From assembly GCA_900110005.1 (NCBI GenBank), contig FOCC01000014.1, positions 1 through 44,368 of the forward strand: 44,368 bases of DNA. Direction: 5' to 3'. The position numbers and the translations under genes are program-made. This DNA is from Ligilactobacillus sp. WC1T17. Its GTDB lineage: Bacteria; Bacillota; Bacilli; Lactobacillales; Lactobacillaceae. The notes under the pieces were generated by a model that worked only from the letters and a program-made list of their open reading frames with translations, was not told the origin of the DNA and made no database searches. Below, piece after piece: positions 8,177-16,474 of the stretch (position 1 is its first letter; each line of letters opens with the position of its first letter).

Positions 8177-8345
8177 TTATTCAAACACATAATTTCTAGG
8201 AACAATGTTAACTCTCGAAATTAATTGGAGCTGTTCCAAAATAATACCCTTTAAAAGATTATTATCCATATCATCACGCCTTTGTCTTGTAGATAAAACA
8301 CCACTCTTAAAACCCGTTACAACCACTGATATATCAACCTTTTAA
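8177..8345 (-). other. Unrecognised short open frame, probably a gene remnant
   Basis: The roughly 340 bases between the terminator at 8097 and the operator at 8381 contain one open frame on the minus strand. It reads K-V-D-I-S-V-V-V-T-G-F-K-S-G-V-L-S, then R-Q-R-R-D-D-M-D-N-N and an amphipathic-looking end, stopping at 8177. The only internal ATG is at 8269, with no good ribosome site. I do not recognise a family. Beyond this I see nothing coding in 8098-8380. Confidence 0.25.
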
Positions 8346-8380
8346 AATTTCTGCAAAAAAATTTTAAAAAAATAGTATTT

Positions 8381-8413
8381 CACACTTGTGTTATATCACA
8401 AATGTGCTATAAT
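8381..8413 (+). promoter_or_regulatory. Promoter with overlapping operator for the HTH-clpL unit
   Basis: The inverted repeat CACACTTGTG (8381-8390), six bases, then CACAAATGTG (8397-8406) has 10-bp arms with one mismatch. It overlaps a -35 (TTGTGT, 8386-8391) and the spacer of a perfect -10 TATAAT (8408-8413), spacing 16. A repressor bound here would block RNA polymerase. The small HTH protein encoded directly downstream is the obvious candidate. Confidence 0.7.
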
Positions 8414-8437
8414 AGAAAATGTAAGAGGTGAGGCAAG

Positions 8438-8668
8438 ATGAGAATCGACATCAAAACCTACTTAGCCGATCAGGACTTGACTATTTATCAAGTTGCTAAA
8501 ATTTCCGGCTATGGTTACACCACCTTACATAAGTCTTTTAACAAGCAGCAGTCTAATGCCACATCGCTGAACCTGCGTGACCTTGACGCCTTAGCCCAGG
8601 CTACCAGCCAGACTATGTGGGAAACGTTAAGGCAACTTGAAGAAGGCTATCTGCATAATGATGATTAG
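8438..8668 (+). CDS. Small helix-turn-helix DNA-binding protein
   Basis: The 76-residue protein M-R-I-D-I-K-T-Y-L-A... shows a likely helix-turn-helix at residues 13-37 (L-T-I-Y-Q-V-A-K-I-S-G-Y-G-Y-T-T-L-H-K-S-F), similar to XRE/Cro-type small regulators. An acidic tail follows. A ribosome site GAGGTGAGG lies 5-10 bases upstream of ATG 8438. The promoter carries a clear dyad, suggesting autoregulation. clpL follows 110 bases downstream on the same strand with no strong terminator between, so this protein may set clpL expression in place of CtsR or HrcA, whose operators I did not see here. The family assignment is by motif only. Confidence 0.65.
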   Translation: MRIDIKTYLADQDLTIYQVAKISGYGYTTLHKSFNKQQSNATSLNLRDLDALAQATSQTMWETLRQLEEGYLHNDD

Positions 8669-8778
8669 GCGGGTAACCAGCAACATAACTATCAAGTCCG
8701 TATTTGTCAGTCACCAAGGCTTTCATTTAGGGGCTTTTTTATACCCGTAAAAACGCATAAATATAGGAGGAATTTACT
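8669..8778 (+). promoter_or_regulatory. Structured leader upstream of clpL
   Basis: CGGGTA (8670-8675) can pair with TACCCG (8742-8747), enclosing about 66 nt. Inside, AAGTCC (8694-8699) can pair, with one G-U, with GGGCTT (8731-8736), followed by a T-run (to 8740), a weak terminator-like shape. The two pairings could be alternatives. TAGGAGG (8764-8770) is the ribosome site of clpL. Confidence 0.35.
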
Positions 8779-10893
8779 ATGGCTTACACAAACGATCCTT
8801 TCAGCAGTATGGATGACATTTTTAACCAATTAATGGGCAATATGAGCGGTTTGAACTCAGAACGCCGCTACCTGATTAATGGCCGCCAAGTGACTCCAGA
8901 AGAATATCAAGAATTTAGAAGAACAGGAAAATTACCAGCAAATAATCAAGAACAAGCAACTCAAACCAAAAAAATCAAGCAAAACGGAATTTTAGCCAAG
9001 CTAGGCCGCAACCTGACTCAAGAGGCTCGAGACGGCAAGCTTGACCCGGTTATCGGCCGTAACAAAGAAATCCAAGAAACCGCCGAAATCCTGTCCCGCC
9101 GCACTAAGAACAACCCGGTCTTAGTCGGGGATGCCGGGGTTGGTAAAACTGCGGTGGTCGAAGGCTTGGCTCAAGCCATCGTCAACGGCGATGTTCCAGC
9201 TGCTATCAAGAACAAGGAAATCATCTCCATCGATATCTCCAGCCTTGAAGCCGGAACCCAGTACCGTGGATCATTTGAAGAAAACATCCAAAACATGATT
9301 AAAGAAGTCAAGGATGCCGGAAATATCATCTTATTCTTTGATGAAATCCACCAAATCCTAGGCGCCGGCGGCATGGGCGGCGACAACGGCTCTAAGGGCC
9401 TGTCAGATATCTTGAAGCCTGCCTTGTCCCGTGGCGAAATCACCTTGATTGGTGCCACTACCCAAGATGAATACCGAAACACTATCTTAAAGGACGGCGC
9501 CTTGGCAAGACGATTCAACGAGGTTACCGTCAACGCTCCTAGCGCTGAAGACACCTTCAAGATTTTGCAAGGTATCCGGTCACTTTACGAAAAGCACCAC
9601 AACGTTGTCTTGCCTGATGAAGTTTTGCATGCTGCCGTGGATTACTCAGTCCAGTTCATTCCACAAAGAAGCCTGCCTGACAAGGCCATCGACCTCTTGG
9701 ATATGACTGCTGCCCACTTGGCTGCAAAACATCCAGTCACAGATGCCAAAACTATCGAAAAAGAAATCGCAGACTTGACTCAAAAGCAAAAAGACTTAGC
9801 TGAAAAAGAAGACTACAAGGGTGCTGAAAAAGCCAAAACCAAGGTTATCAACCTTCAAAAGCAATTAGATGAAAACCACGACAATACCAAGGTTACCGCC
9901 ACAACCGAAGACGTAGCCAAGGCTGTCGAACGCTTAACCGGCGTTCCCGTATCCAAGCTGGGTGCAAACGATATCCAACGCTTAAAGGACATGGGCAAGC
10001 GGCTTGCCGGCAAGGTTATCGGCCAAGACGAAGCCGTAGCTGCTGTCAGCCGGGCTATCAGAAGAAACCGGGCCGGCTTTGACGAAGGCAACCGCCCTAT
10101 CGGCTCCTTCCTCTTCGTCGGACCTACCGGGGTTGGTAAAACTGAACTCGCTAAGCAGTTAGCCTTGGACATGTTCGGCAACAAGGATAACATCATCCGC
10201 CTTGACATGTCCGAATACAGCGACTTGACTGCGGTCTCCAAGTTAATCGGGACCACTGCCGGATATGTCGGTTACGATGACAACTCCAACACCTTGACGG
10301 AACGGGTCAGAAGAAACCCTTACTCCATCGTCTTGTTAGACGAAATTGAAAAAGCCAACCCGCAAGTCTTGACTTTGCTCTTGCAAGTCTTAGATGACGG
10401 CCGCTTAACAGACGGCCAAGGCAACACCGTCAACTTCAAGAACACCGTCATCATCGCTACATCTAACGCAGGTTTCGGCAACGAAAAATTAACCGGCGAC
10501 GACCAAAAAGATCAGTCCTTGATGGACAGGTTAGCTCCATACTTCAGACCGGAATTTCTTAACCGTTTCAACGCCATCGTCGAATTCTCCCACTTGACCA
10601 AGGAAGACTTGAAGCAAATCGTCAACTTGATGATTGCAGACGTCAACAAGACCTTGGCTAAAAAGGACATCGACCTTCAAGTTTCTGAAGAAGCCAAAGA
10701 CTTCTTGATTGAAGAAGGCTACGACGAAGCCATGGGGGCTCGTCCATTACGCCGCGTAATCGAACAAGAAATCCGCGACAAGGTCACAGACTTCTACTTG
10801 GACAACTTAGACGAAAAGCACCTGGAAGCTGTCATGGAAGACGGCAAGCTGGTAATTAAGGCTCGGACTAAAGAAACTGCCCCTGCTTCCTAA
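8779..10893 (+). CDS. clpL: ClpL, Hsp100 AAA+ chaperone/unfoldase
   Basis: This 704-residue protein has the short ClpL-specific N-terminus ([11 protein letters not shown] and [15 protein letters not shown]) instead of the double Clp_N domain. AAA+ domain 1 has Walker A G-D-A-G-V-G-K-T (117-124) and Walker B I-L-F-F-D-E (184-189). A short coiled middle domain lies at about 323-370. Domain 2 has Walker A G-P-T-G-V-G-K-T (448-455) and Walker B I-V-L-L-D-E (517-522). ClpL disaggregates and refolds proteins under heat and acid stress in lactobacilli and streptococci. The start has a good AGGAGG. Codons such as AAC, TTC, GAC and ATC are strongly preferred compared with neighbours, as in highly expressed genes. 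It is followed by a strong terminator. Confidence 0.96.
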   Translation: MAYTNDPFSSMDDIFNQLMGNMSGLNSERRYLINGRQVTPEEYQEFRRTGKLPANNQEQATQTKKIKQNGILAKLGRNLTQEARDGKLDPVIGRNKEIQETAEILSRRTKNNPVLVGDAGVGKTAVVEGLAQAIVNGDVPAAIKNKEIISIDISSLEAGTQYRGSFEENIQNMIKEVKDAGNIILFFDEIHQILGAGGMGGDNGSKGLSDILKPALSRGEITLIGATTQDEYRNTILKDGALARRFNEVTVNAPSAEDTFKILQGIRSLYEKHHNVVLPDEVLHAAVDYSVQFIPQRSLPDKAIDLLDMTAAHLAAKHPVTDAKTIEKEIADLTQKQKDLAEKEDYKGAEKAKTKVINLQKQLDENHDNTKVTATTEDVAKAVERLTGVPVSKLGANDIQRLKDMGKRLAGKVIGQDEAVAAVSRAIRRNRAGFDEGNRPIGSFLFVGPTGVGKTELAKQLALDMFGNKDNIIRLDMSEYSDLTAVSKLIGTTAGYVGYDDNSNTLTERVRRNPYSIVLLDEIEKANPQVLTLLLQVLDDGRLTDGQGNTVNFKNTVIIATSNAGFGNEKLTGDDQKDQSLMDRLAPYFRPEFLNRFNAIVEFSHLTKEDLKQIVNLMIADVNKTLAKKDIDLQVSEEAKDFLIEEGYDEAMGARPLRRVIEQEIRDKVTDFYLDNLDEKHLEAVMEDGKLVIKARTKETAPAS

Positions 10894-10904
10894 ATGTTGA
10901 ATTT

Positions 10905-10938
10905 AAGGCCGCTCACCACAATGGCGAGCGGCCTTTTT
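10905..10938 (+). terminator. clpL terminator
   Basis: AAGGCCGCTC (10905-10914) pairs perfectly with GAGCGGCCTT (10926-10935), followed by a T-run. Confidence 0.95.
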
Positions 10939-11042
10939 TATCTTAAAAATTCATTTAAAGTTGCTTGCTTTCCAGCTGCGGCCTCGCTTATACTGAACTT
11001 GAAAAGCGTTTTTCTTAACATATTCTAAGAAAAGGTGATTTT

Positions 11043-11846
11043 ATGGCAAAAATTAAAGCTGTAGCCGTAGATATGGACGGCACATTTCTCAATGACCAAA
11101 AAAACTATGACCGCGACTTTTTTAAACAGCTCCTCCAAAAAATGCACGCCCAAGATGGCCACTTTATCGTCGCCAGCGGCAACCAATACGCCCGCTTGCA
11201 AGATGACTTCAAAGAATTCTACACCGAAATCGATTTTGTGGCAAAAAATGGAGCCAATCTTTTAGCAAAAGGAAAAGAAATGCTGGTCCAAACAATTGAC
11301 CAAAAGACTATTCAAGATATTATTGCCTTTCAAGAAGGTATTAAAGATAGCCATCTGACTGTCAACGGGGTCAAGAGCGCCTACATGCTTGTATATGAGG
11401 ACCCTAAATTTTTGGAAAGTATCTTTTACTATTGCCCGGCCCACACCCTTTTAGCTTCTTTTAATGACTTGCCTGCCGACCGATTTATCAAAATCAATTT
11501 AGCTGTCCCTCAAGAATTGACCGAACAGACAATGGCCAATCTCAGAAAAAATTTTGGCGCTAAAGTCCACGTCACTTCCTCAGGCTTTGGCGATATTGAC
11601 ATCATCAAAAGAGGAGTAAATAAGGCACAAGGGTTGGAACTAATACTCAAACAATGGGGATTAACTGGTGATGACTTGGCTGCTTTTGGCGATGGCGGCA
11701 ATGATATCGAAATGCTTAAGTTTGCTAAATACAGCTATGCTATGGATAATGCGACCCCTGAAGTTAAGGCAGTTGCCCGCTTTAAAGCACCGTCAAATAA
11801 TGATTCCGGGGTACTTAAAGCCTTAGAAAAACTCCTTAGTAAATAA
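11043..11846 (+). CDS. Cof-type HAD-IIB phosphatase
   Basis: The 267-residue protein begins with motif I D10-M-D12-G-T; D10 is the nucleophile. V-A-S-G-N is motif II, a lysine in I-I-K-R-G-V-N-K is motif III, and F-G-D-G-G-N-D is motif IV. The long cap between motifs II and III is the type C2b cap of the Cof/YbiV/YidA group, which dephosphorylates sugar phosphates, FMN or pyridoxal phosphate with low specificity. AAGGTGA precedes ATG 11043. It stands alone between two terminators. The physiological substrate cannot be predicted. Confidence 0.9.
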   Translation: MAKIKAVAVDMDGTFLNDQKNYDRDFFKQLLQKMHAQDGHFIVASGNQYARLQDDFKEFYTEIDFVAKNGANLLAKGKEMLVQTIDQKTIQDIIAFQEGIKDSHLTVNGVKSAYMLVYEDPKFLESIFYYCPAHTLLASFNDLPADRFIKINLAVPQELTEQTMANLRKNFGAKVHVTSSGFGDIDIIKRGVNKAQGLELILKQWGLTGDDLAAFGDGGNDIEMLKFAKYSYAMDNATPEVKAVARFKAPSNNDSGVLKALEKLLSK

Positions 11847-11888
11847 AAAAATGAGCCCGAGTATTGAAGTACTCAGGCTCATTTTTTA
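11845..11888 (+). terminator. Terminator of the HAD gene
   Basis: A-rich arm AAAAAATGAGCC-CGAGTA (from 11845) pairs with TACTC-GGCTCATTTTTT (11870-11887) with one internal mismatch. T-run follows on the plus strand. Confidence 0.9.
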
Positions 11889-11966
11889 ATAGAAGTAAAA
11901 TTCGCTTTTACTTATTTGGCAGTTGGTAGATATCACCCAAACATAAATCAGTGATAAAATTTATTT

Positions 11967-12092
11967 TTATGATGTGGCAAAAAAGATACGCCAACCGTGA
12001 GTCCTAAATTTTCGACGGGTGGTTGAGAGAAGAGACAACTTTGCTTGAAATATTGGTTTAGTATTATCAGTCACAATAGCTTTTACCATCAT
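11967..12092 (-). other. Short ORF with its own ribosome site, possible truncated oxidoreductase
   Basis: The 350-base gap between the HAD terminator and the DHA2 exporter holds this 41-codon frame. It starts M-M-V-K-A-I-V-T-D-N-T-K-P, and GGAGG (complement of 12101-12105) sits 8 bases before the ATG. The start resembles the N-terminus of zinc-type alcohol dehydrogenases or quinone reductases, which often begin M-K-A-I-V, but the rest does not clearly continue the family. Probably a truncated relic; low confidence. Confidence 0.3.
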
Positions 12093-12236
12093 TCAAAAAT
12101 CCTCCGTCATAATATATGTAATATGTCAGCGGATTCATTTTAGAATTTCAACTTTTAACTCTAACCAGTGATTGACTTTATTTAAAAACTAATCAACAAT
12201 AGAATTATTGCTATTTTTGATTAAAGGAGGATTTTC

Positions 12237-13619
12237 ATGACTAAAGATAAAATCTCTTTTAGCTTACTTTGTTCAATTATCGCTACTGGTATGCTGTCTT
12301 TTACCGGCGTCTTAGTCGAAACAGCTTTAAATGTAGCCTTTCCCACCCTGATTCGTGAATTTAAGGTCACCACCGACCAAGTCCAATGGATGACCACCAT
12401 TGTTTTACTAATTGTGGCCATTATTGTGCCCTTGTCTTCTTACCTCAAAAAGCGCTTCGCAGGCAAGGTAGTCTTTTGTCTGGGTATGCTCTTTTTTATT
12501 GCAGGTACTTTAGTGGAAATTTTCAGTCCTAAATTTGCCCTATTACTCTTAGGCCGCGCCTTACAAGGTGTAGGTGTCGGCATTGGCTTACCTTTGATGT
12601 TTAACACCATTTTAGACCAGGTTCCTAAGTCAAAGATTGGTACTATGATGGGGCTTGGAACTATGTTTATTGCGACTGCTCCTGCATTAGGACCAACATT
12701 TGGCGGCATTGTAACCCAATATTTAGGCTGGCGCTATATTTTTATTATTGTATTGCCTTTTTTACTGCTGGCCTTAATTGCAGGACTGCTAACTTTAAAG
12801 CAGGTTACGCCTTTACGCCGGGACACTTTTAATTTCGAAGAATATATCTTTTTAGCATTAATGATTGTCGGCTTTATTTTTGGCTTTACCAACCTGGCCA
12901 GTCGCCAATTTTTGAGTTTTTATGTAGGCGGCAGTTGGCTTTTAAGCCTTATTTTTGCTATTTTATGGTTTAAAACGGCTAAACAATCGAAAAATCCGCT
13001 GCTTAACCCGAAGCTCTTCCAAAATAAATCTTTTTTGGCCCAATTGACGGCTTACAGTCTTATCCAATTTATCGCTTTAGCCGTATCATTTGCTTTGCCC
13101 AACTATATCCAACTAGTCAACCATGAATCCACATCTTTGACGGGCTTTTTAATTTTGCCTGGCGCCTTGACGAATGCTCTCATTGCTTTATTTGCCGGAC
13201 GGATTCTCGACCTTAAAGGGCCGCGTTTTCCCATCTTAACCGGCCTTATTATTGCCACCTTCTTTTTACTTTTAACCGGTATTTTAGGAATGCACTTAAC
13301 TAATTTTCAGGTGGCTTTGCTATACGCCCTTTATCTGATTGGAAATGCTTTATGCTTTGGGCCTTTGATGACCAGCGGTTTAACCGAACTTGACCCCCAT
13401 GATCAAGCACAGGGAAATGCTGCTTATAATTCAATCCAACAATCCGCCGGCGCCGTGGGTACAGCCTTAGCCTCTGTCATTATCGCCTTGTTCCAGCAGC
13501 GCAGCCAATTTTCATGCGCTTATAACACAGCAGCCGGTTTTTCTACGCTGTATTACGTTTTAGCCGGTATCGCCTTGTTTTGTTTCTTATTAGCTGTTAA
13601 AAATGTGCGCAAACGCTAA
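12237..13619 (+). CDS. MFS exporter, DHA2 (EmrB/QacA/LmrB) type
   Basis: The 460-residue protein with about 14 hydrophobic segments matches drug:H+ antiporter family 2. E-T-A-L-N-V-A-F-P-T-L in TM1 is the DHA2 form of the start motif. Q-V-Q-W-M-T-T follows in loop 1, and A-P-A-L-G-P-T-F-G-G-I-V is motif C of exporters in TM5. R-A-L-Q-G-V-G-V-G-I-G-L-P in TM4 is motif B. AAAGGAGG lies 6 bases before ATG 12237. It is monocistronic; the following reductase is a pseudogene. It probably exports toxic organic compounds; the substrate is unknown. Confidence 0.88.
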   Translation: MTKDKISFSLLCSIIATGMLSFTGVLVETALNVAFPTLIREFKVTTDQVQWMTTIVLLIVAIIVPLSSYLKKRFAGKVVFCLGMLFFIAGTLVEIFSPKFALLLLGRALQGVGVGIGLPLMFNTILDQVPKSKIGTMMGLGTMFIATAPALGPTFGGIVTQYLGWRYIFIIVLPFLLLALIAGLLTLKQVTPLRRDTFNFEEYIFLALMIVGFIFGFTNLASRQFLSFYVGGSWLLSLIFAILWFKTAKQSKNPLLNPKLFQNKSFLAQLTAYSLIQFIALAVSFALPNYIQLVNHESTSLTGFLILPGALTNALIALFAGRILDLKGPRFPILTGLIIATFFLLLTGILGMHLTNFQVALLYALYLIGNALCFGPLMTSGLTELDPHDQAQGNAAYNSIQQSAGAVGTALASVIIALFQQRSQFSCAYNTAAGFSTLYYVLAGIALFCFLLAVKNVRKR

Positions 13620-13707
13620 GGTCAAAGCTTATTATTTTGCTTTATACCCCCTTTCCTGTGCATTTGAATGACAAAGCCTATAAATAAAAGAAAGTGATGC
13701 AATAAAA

Positions 13708-14373
13708 ATGAAGCCTTATATTATCTGCTACATGATGACCTCAATTGACGGAAGAATCGACTGCCAAATGACGGCACAACTTCAAGGTGTAGCTCAATAC
13801 TATCAAATTCTTGACGAATTGGACCTTCCAACGACCTTAAGCGGCCGCACGACGGCTGAGTTTAAAATGGCGTGCCAGGTAAATTTAAACCTAAAAATGA
13901 TACTAAATACAACCAAGAAAATTTTTCAAAAAAAGCGCTGCGCCAGGATATGAAATCATCGTAGACACCAAAGGGACGCTTCTTTGGAAAAAAGAAACAA
14001 GCAGTCAAAAGCCTCATTTGATTATCCTAAGCAAACAAGTCACCACAGAATATTTGAAATACCTTGATGAACAAAATATTTTCTGGATTGTTACAGGCGA
14101 CAAACACATAAATTTAGCAAAAGCCATGCAAATTTTGGCCGAACATTTTCATGTTAACCGTATGGGTGTTGTCGGCGGTCCAACCATCAACACTGCCTTT
14201 TTAGAAGCAAAGCTGCTTGATGAATTTGCTATGCTGATAGGTCCAGGTATTGACGGAAGAAAAGAAATGCCTTCCGTATTTGAAGGACGAAAAGACAACC
14301 CCCCCTTGCATTAAAGCTGACGGATGTCAAAAGCTACAAAACCGGAGCAGTCCTGCTCCGTTATAAAATATAA
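13708..14373 (+). pseudogene. RibD C-terminal/dihydrofolate-reductase-like oxidoreductase, two frameshifts
   Basis: M-K-P-Y-I-I-C-Y-M-M-T-S-I-D-G-R-I-D is the start of stand-alone RibD_C reductases. L-S-G-R-T-T follows. The frame breaks at an A7 run near 13929 and resumes as A-P-G-Y-E-I-I-V-D-T-K-G. It continues through M-G-V-V-G-G-P-T-I-N (the NADPH-binding G-G-P), then breaks again at a C7 run (14299-14305). The true end, L-K-L-T-D-V-K-S-Y-K-T-G-A-V-L-L-R-Y, stops at 14371-14373. Both breaks are in homopolymers, so base-calling error is possible; joined, the protein would be about 220 residues, normal for the family. The next gene starts close behind. Confidence 0.85.
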
Positions 14374-14432
14374 GTCAAAGCTCCCGTATGATGCCCTTTT
14401 TGCAGGATTGGGATTTTTTTGGAGGTAATGAT

Positions 14433-14906
14433 TTGAAAAATAAAAGTATCTTATTTGTCTGTCATGGCAACATCTGCCGATCACCCATGGCCGAATTTAT
14501 CATGAAAGACCTGGTTCAAAAAGCCGGCCTAACTGACCAGTTCTTCATCGAATCGCGCGCAACTACCAGCGATGAAATCCGGGGTAATCACGGCAACCCC
14601 ATCTACCCGCCAGCAGCCAAAGTTATGCGTGTTCACGGCTTAAACCCAATTGGTAAATTTGCCCAGCTGTTAACCCTAGATGATTATCAAAACTTTGATT
14701 TACTTATCGGAATGGACAAAGAAAATTTAGCTGATATGCTGCGGTTGACTGCTGGCGATCCAGCCGGCAAGATTTCTTTAATCATGGACTACACGCCTAA
14801 CCCCCGCCCGGTTGCTGACCCCTGGTATACTCGTGATTTTAACCAAACCTGGCAAGATATCAACGAGGGATGTGAAGCGTTATTGAAAATTGACAGCTTA
14901 ACCTAA
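14433..14906 (+). CDS. Low-molecular-weight protein tyrosine phosphatase
   Basis: The P-loop is C10-H-G-N-I-C-R16-S, the C-X5-R-S signature with catalytic Cys10 and Arg16. The general acid is D129 in V-A-D-P-W-Y, the conserved DP motif. The length of about 158 residues is normal. The start is TTG 14433 because GGAGG (14421-14425) is 7 bases upstream; the earlier in-frame ATGs (from 14388) lie upstream of that ribosome site and add a tail the family lacks. Such enzymes dephosphorylate tyrosine kinases of capsule pathways or arginine-phosphorylated proteins. No kinase partner is in the window. A terminator follows immediately. Confidence 0.92.
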   Translation: MKNKSILFVCHGNICRSPMAEFIMKDLVQKAGLTDQFFIESRATTSDEIRGNHGNPIYPPAAKVMRVHGLNPIGKFAQLLTLDDYQNFDLLIGMDKENLADMLRLTAGDPAGKISLIMDYTPNPRPVADPWYTRDFNQTWQDINEGCEALLKIDSLT

Positions 14907-14942
14907 TAAGAGGATATGGCGAAATTGCCTTATCCTCTTATT
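14905..14942. terminator. Terminator after the phosphatase gene
   Basis: AATAAGAGGATA (14905-14916) pairs perfectly with TATCCTCTTATT (14931-14942); a further TGGC/GCC-type pairing extends the stem inward. Nothing coding is apparent from here to 15141. Confidence 0.75.
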
Positions 14943-15141
14943 CTTTATGCTGTAACAGTTCTTCGTTTTTGAATCGGCTTCAAAAATCGGCTGCTTTTGA
15001 TCAAGCAGCATGTTAAAAAAAGGGCACATCGCCATCCTTTTTTCAGTTGTAATTAAGAAAAAAGCAAAATTTTCGAGTATACTTTTAGTATAAAACAATT
15101 CAACACATAATAAGGCGGAGCTTAAGGAAAGAAGGAATATT

Positions 15142-16077
15142 ATGACAAAAATCGGATTTATTGGCACTGGTCTTATGGGACAGGGTATGGTTTTAAACTT
15201 GATGAAAAAAGATTTTGAAGTCCAAGTCTGGAACCGGACCAAGGCTAAAGCTAAGAGATTAATTGAACAAGGTGCGGTTTGGACAGAATCTGCCAAAGAC
15301 TGCAGCACAGGTGTCGACTTTGTCATTACCATCGTCGGCTACCCTAAAGACGTCGAGGAAGTCTATTTTGGTCAAAATGGCGTCTTTGAAGGTAGCAAAC
15401 CTGGGACAACCGTAATTGATATGACCACCACCAGTCCTAAGCTTTCCCAAAAAATTTATGCAAAAGCCAAAGAGCTTGGCCTGTCTGCCCTAGATGCTCC
15501 CGTATCTGGCGGCAAGGCCGGGGCTGACAGCGGCAAGCTTGCTATCATGGTCGGCGGAGACAAAGAAGTCTTCCAAGAAGCTCTGCCCGTCTTTTATGCC
15601 CTAGGTGAAAATATTGTTTACGAAGGCTCTGCTGGGGCCGGACAACACACCAAGATGGCCAATCAAATCGCCATCGCCGGCAGTCTTTCTGGAGTTTGCG
15701 AAGCCCTCTTTTATGCCAAAAAAGTCGGCTTAGACCCTGAAAAAACCTACCAAACTATCCGAACCGGAGCAGCCGGTTCCTTTCAAATGGAGGCCTTCAT
15801 GCCTAAGATGATTAATGAAGACTTTGATGCAACCTTTTACATGAAGCATTTCATCAAAGACCTGACCATCGCTAAAGAAGAAAGTAAATCCCGCAACTTT
15901 AAGCTGGAAATCATGGAAGCCATCCGCACTAAATGCCTAAAAGTCCAAGACATGGGCTATGGCGACCAGGGTACCCAGGCTTTATACCACTATTACGTAT
16001 TACGAAGACTAAACAAAAAAGCATTTCGTGTAAAAACGGAATGCTTTTTTGAGCTATGCTGCTTAATGCAACAATAA
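15142..16077 (+). CDS. 3-hydroxyisobutyrate-dehydrogenase-like beta-hydroxyacid dehydrogenase with altered C-terminus
   Basis: An N-terminal Rossmann fold has G8-T-G10-L-M-G13. The substrate motif D-A-P-V-S-G-G-K-A-G-A-D-S-G is at 118-131, and the catalytic Lys is K171 in G-A-G-Q-H-T-K-M-A-N-Q. The enzyme oxidises or reduces a beta-hydroxyacid with NAD(P); the substrate (3-hydroxyisobutyrate, tartronate semialdehyde or similar) is not fixed by sequence. GAAAGAAGGA lies before ATG 15142. The last residues are odd: after Q-A-L-Y-H-Y-Y the frame runs 26 codons through the gene's own terminator. A 7-bp tandem duplication (15991-16004) explains this; without it the protein ends H-Y-Y-E-D at a TAA at 16010-16012. 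The enzyme body is intact, so activity may persist. Confidence 0.9.
   Translation: MTKIGFIGTGLMGQGMVLNLMKKDFEVQVWNRTKAKAKRLIEQGAVWTESAKDCSTGVDFVITIVGYPKDVEEVYFGQNGVFEGSKPGTTVIDMTTTSPKLSQKIYAKAKELGLSALDAPVSGGKAGADSGKLAIMVGGDKEVFQEALPVFYALGENIVYEGSAGAGQHTKMANQIAIAGSLSGVCEALFYAKKVGLDPEKTYQTIRTGAAGSFQMEAFMPKMINEDFDATFYMKHFIKDLTIAKEESKSRNFKLEIMEAIRTKCLKVQDMGYGDQGTQALYHYYVLRRLNKKAFRVKTECFFELCCLMQQ
15991..16004 (+). repeat. 7-bp tandem duplication TATTACG x2 in the end of the dehydrogenase gene
   Basis: TATTACG occurs twice directly in tandem (15991-15997, 15998-16004). Removing one copy puts the frame into GAA GAC TAA, giving a stop just before the terminator hairpin. The duplication shifts the frame by one and extends the protein by about 26 residues. 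Confidence 0.85.
16015..16050 (+). terminator. Terminator of the dehydrogenase, now translated
   Basis: AAAAAAGCATTTCG (16015-16028) pairs with CGGAATGCTTTTTT (16037-16050), one G-U pair. It lies inside the extended reading frame, which supports the view that the original stop was upstream. Confidence 0.85.
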
Positions 16078-16149
16078 AACAGCCATTCTCCGCATTTTTT
16101 AGCAAATTCCTGCCAAAACCAGCGGTAAAATTTATTGGCTTTAATCAGC

Positions 16150-16350
16150 TGGAGCCCAGGCCGTAGATGCCGTAGAAAACTATACAGATATCGTTGCTAT
16201 CGGCCGGAGAACCTTGGTTGAACCGCAGTTTGCTAAAAAATATTTGACACTAAAATCGGCAAAGCAAACAAGGTAATCACCTTAAGTACTGGTCCTTTAG
16301 TTAACGTTAAGCTGGTATTTTTCATCGCATCCACACCACTATTTATCTAA
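16150..16350 (+). pseudogene. NADH:flavin oxidoreductase (old yellow enzyme family) C-terminal remnant
   Basis: A-V-D-A-V-E-N-Y-T-D-I-V-A-I-G-R-R-T-L-V-E-P-Q-F-A-K-K matches the FMN-phosphate-binding end of old-yellow-enzyme proteins (D-x-V-A-x-G-R-x-x-L-x-x-P). An A6 run near 16231 shifts the frame; the other frame continues T-K-I-G-K-A-N-K-V-I-T-L-S-T-G. It stops at 16348-16350. The N-terminal barrel (about 250 residues) is gone; 16080-16149 has only weak traces. Confidence 0.7.
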
Positions 16351-16474
16351 TCTTTAGAGTAGCGTGCTTTTATTCAAAAAGCCAATTCATAAACCCTATT
16401 TTCAATACAAAAATTCGCTTATCATCTTATTTGTCATTAAGTTTAAAAACACTTAGAATAAAGATAAATAAACA

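Noticed and set aside
9171-10256. Long antisense frames within clpL
   Set aside because: Shadows produced by the biased codon use of clpL.
14898-15332. 144-codon minus-strand frame across the intergenic region and the dehydrogenase start
   Set aside because: It runs over the promoter and the first third of a clear enzyme gene and has no family features.
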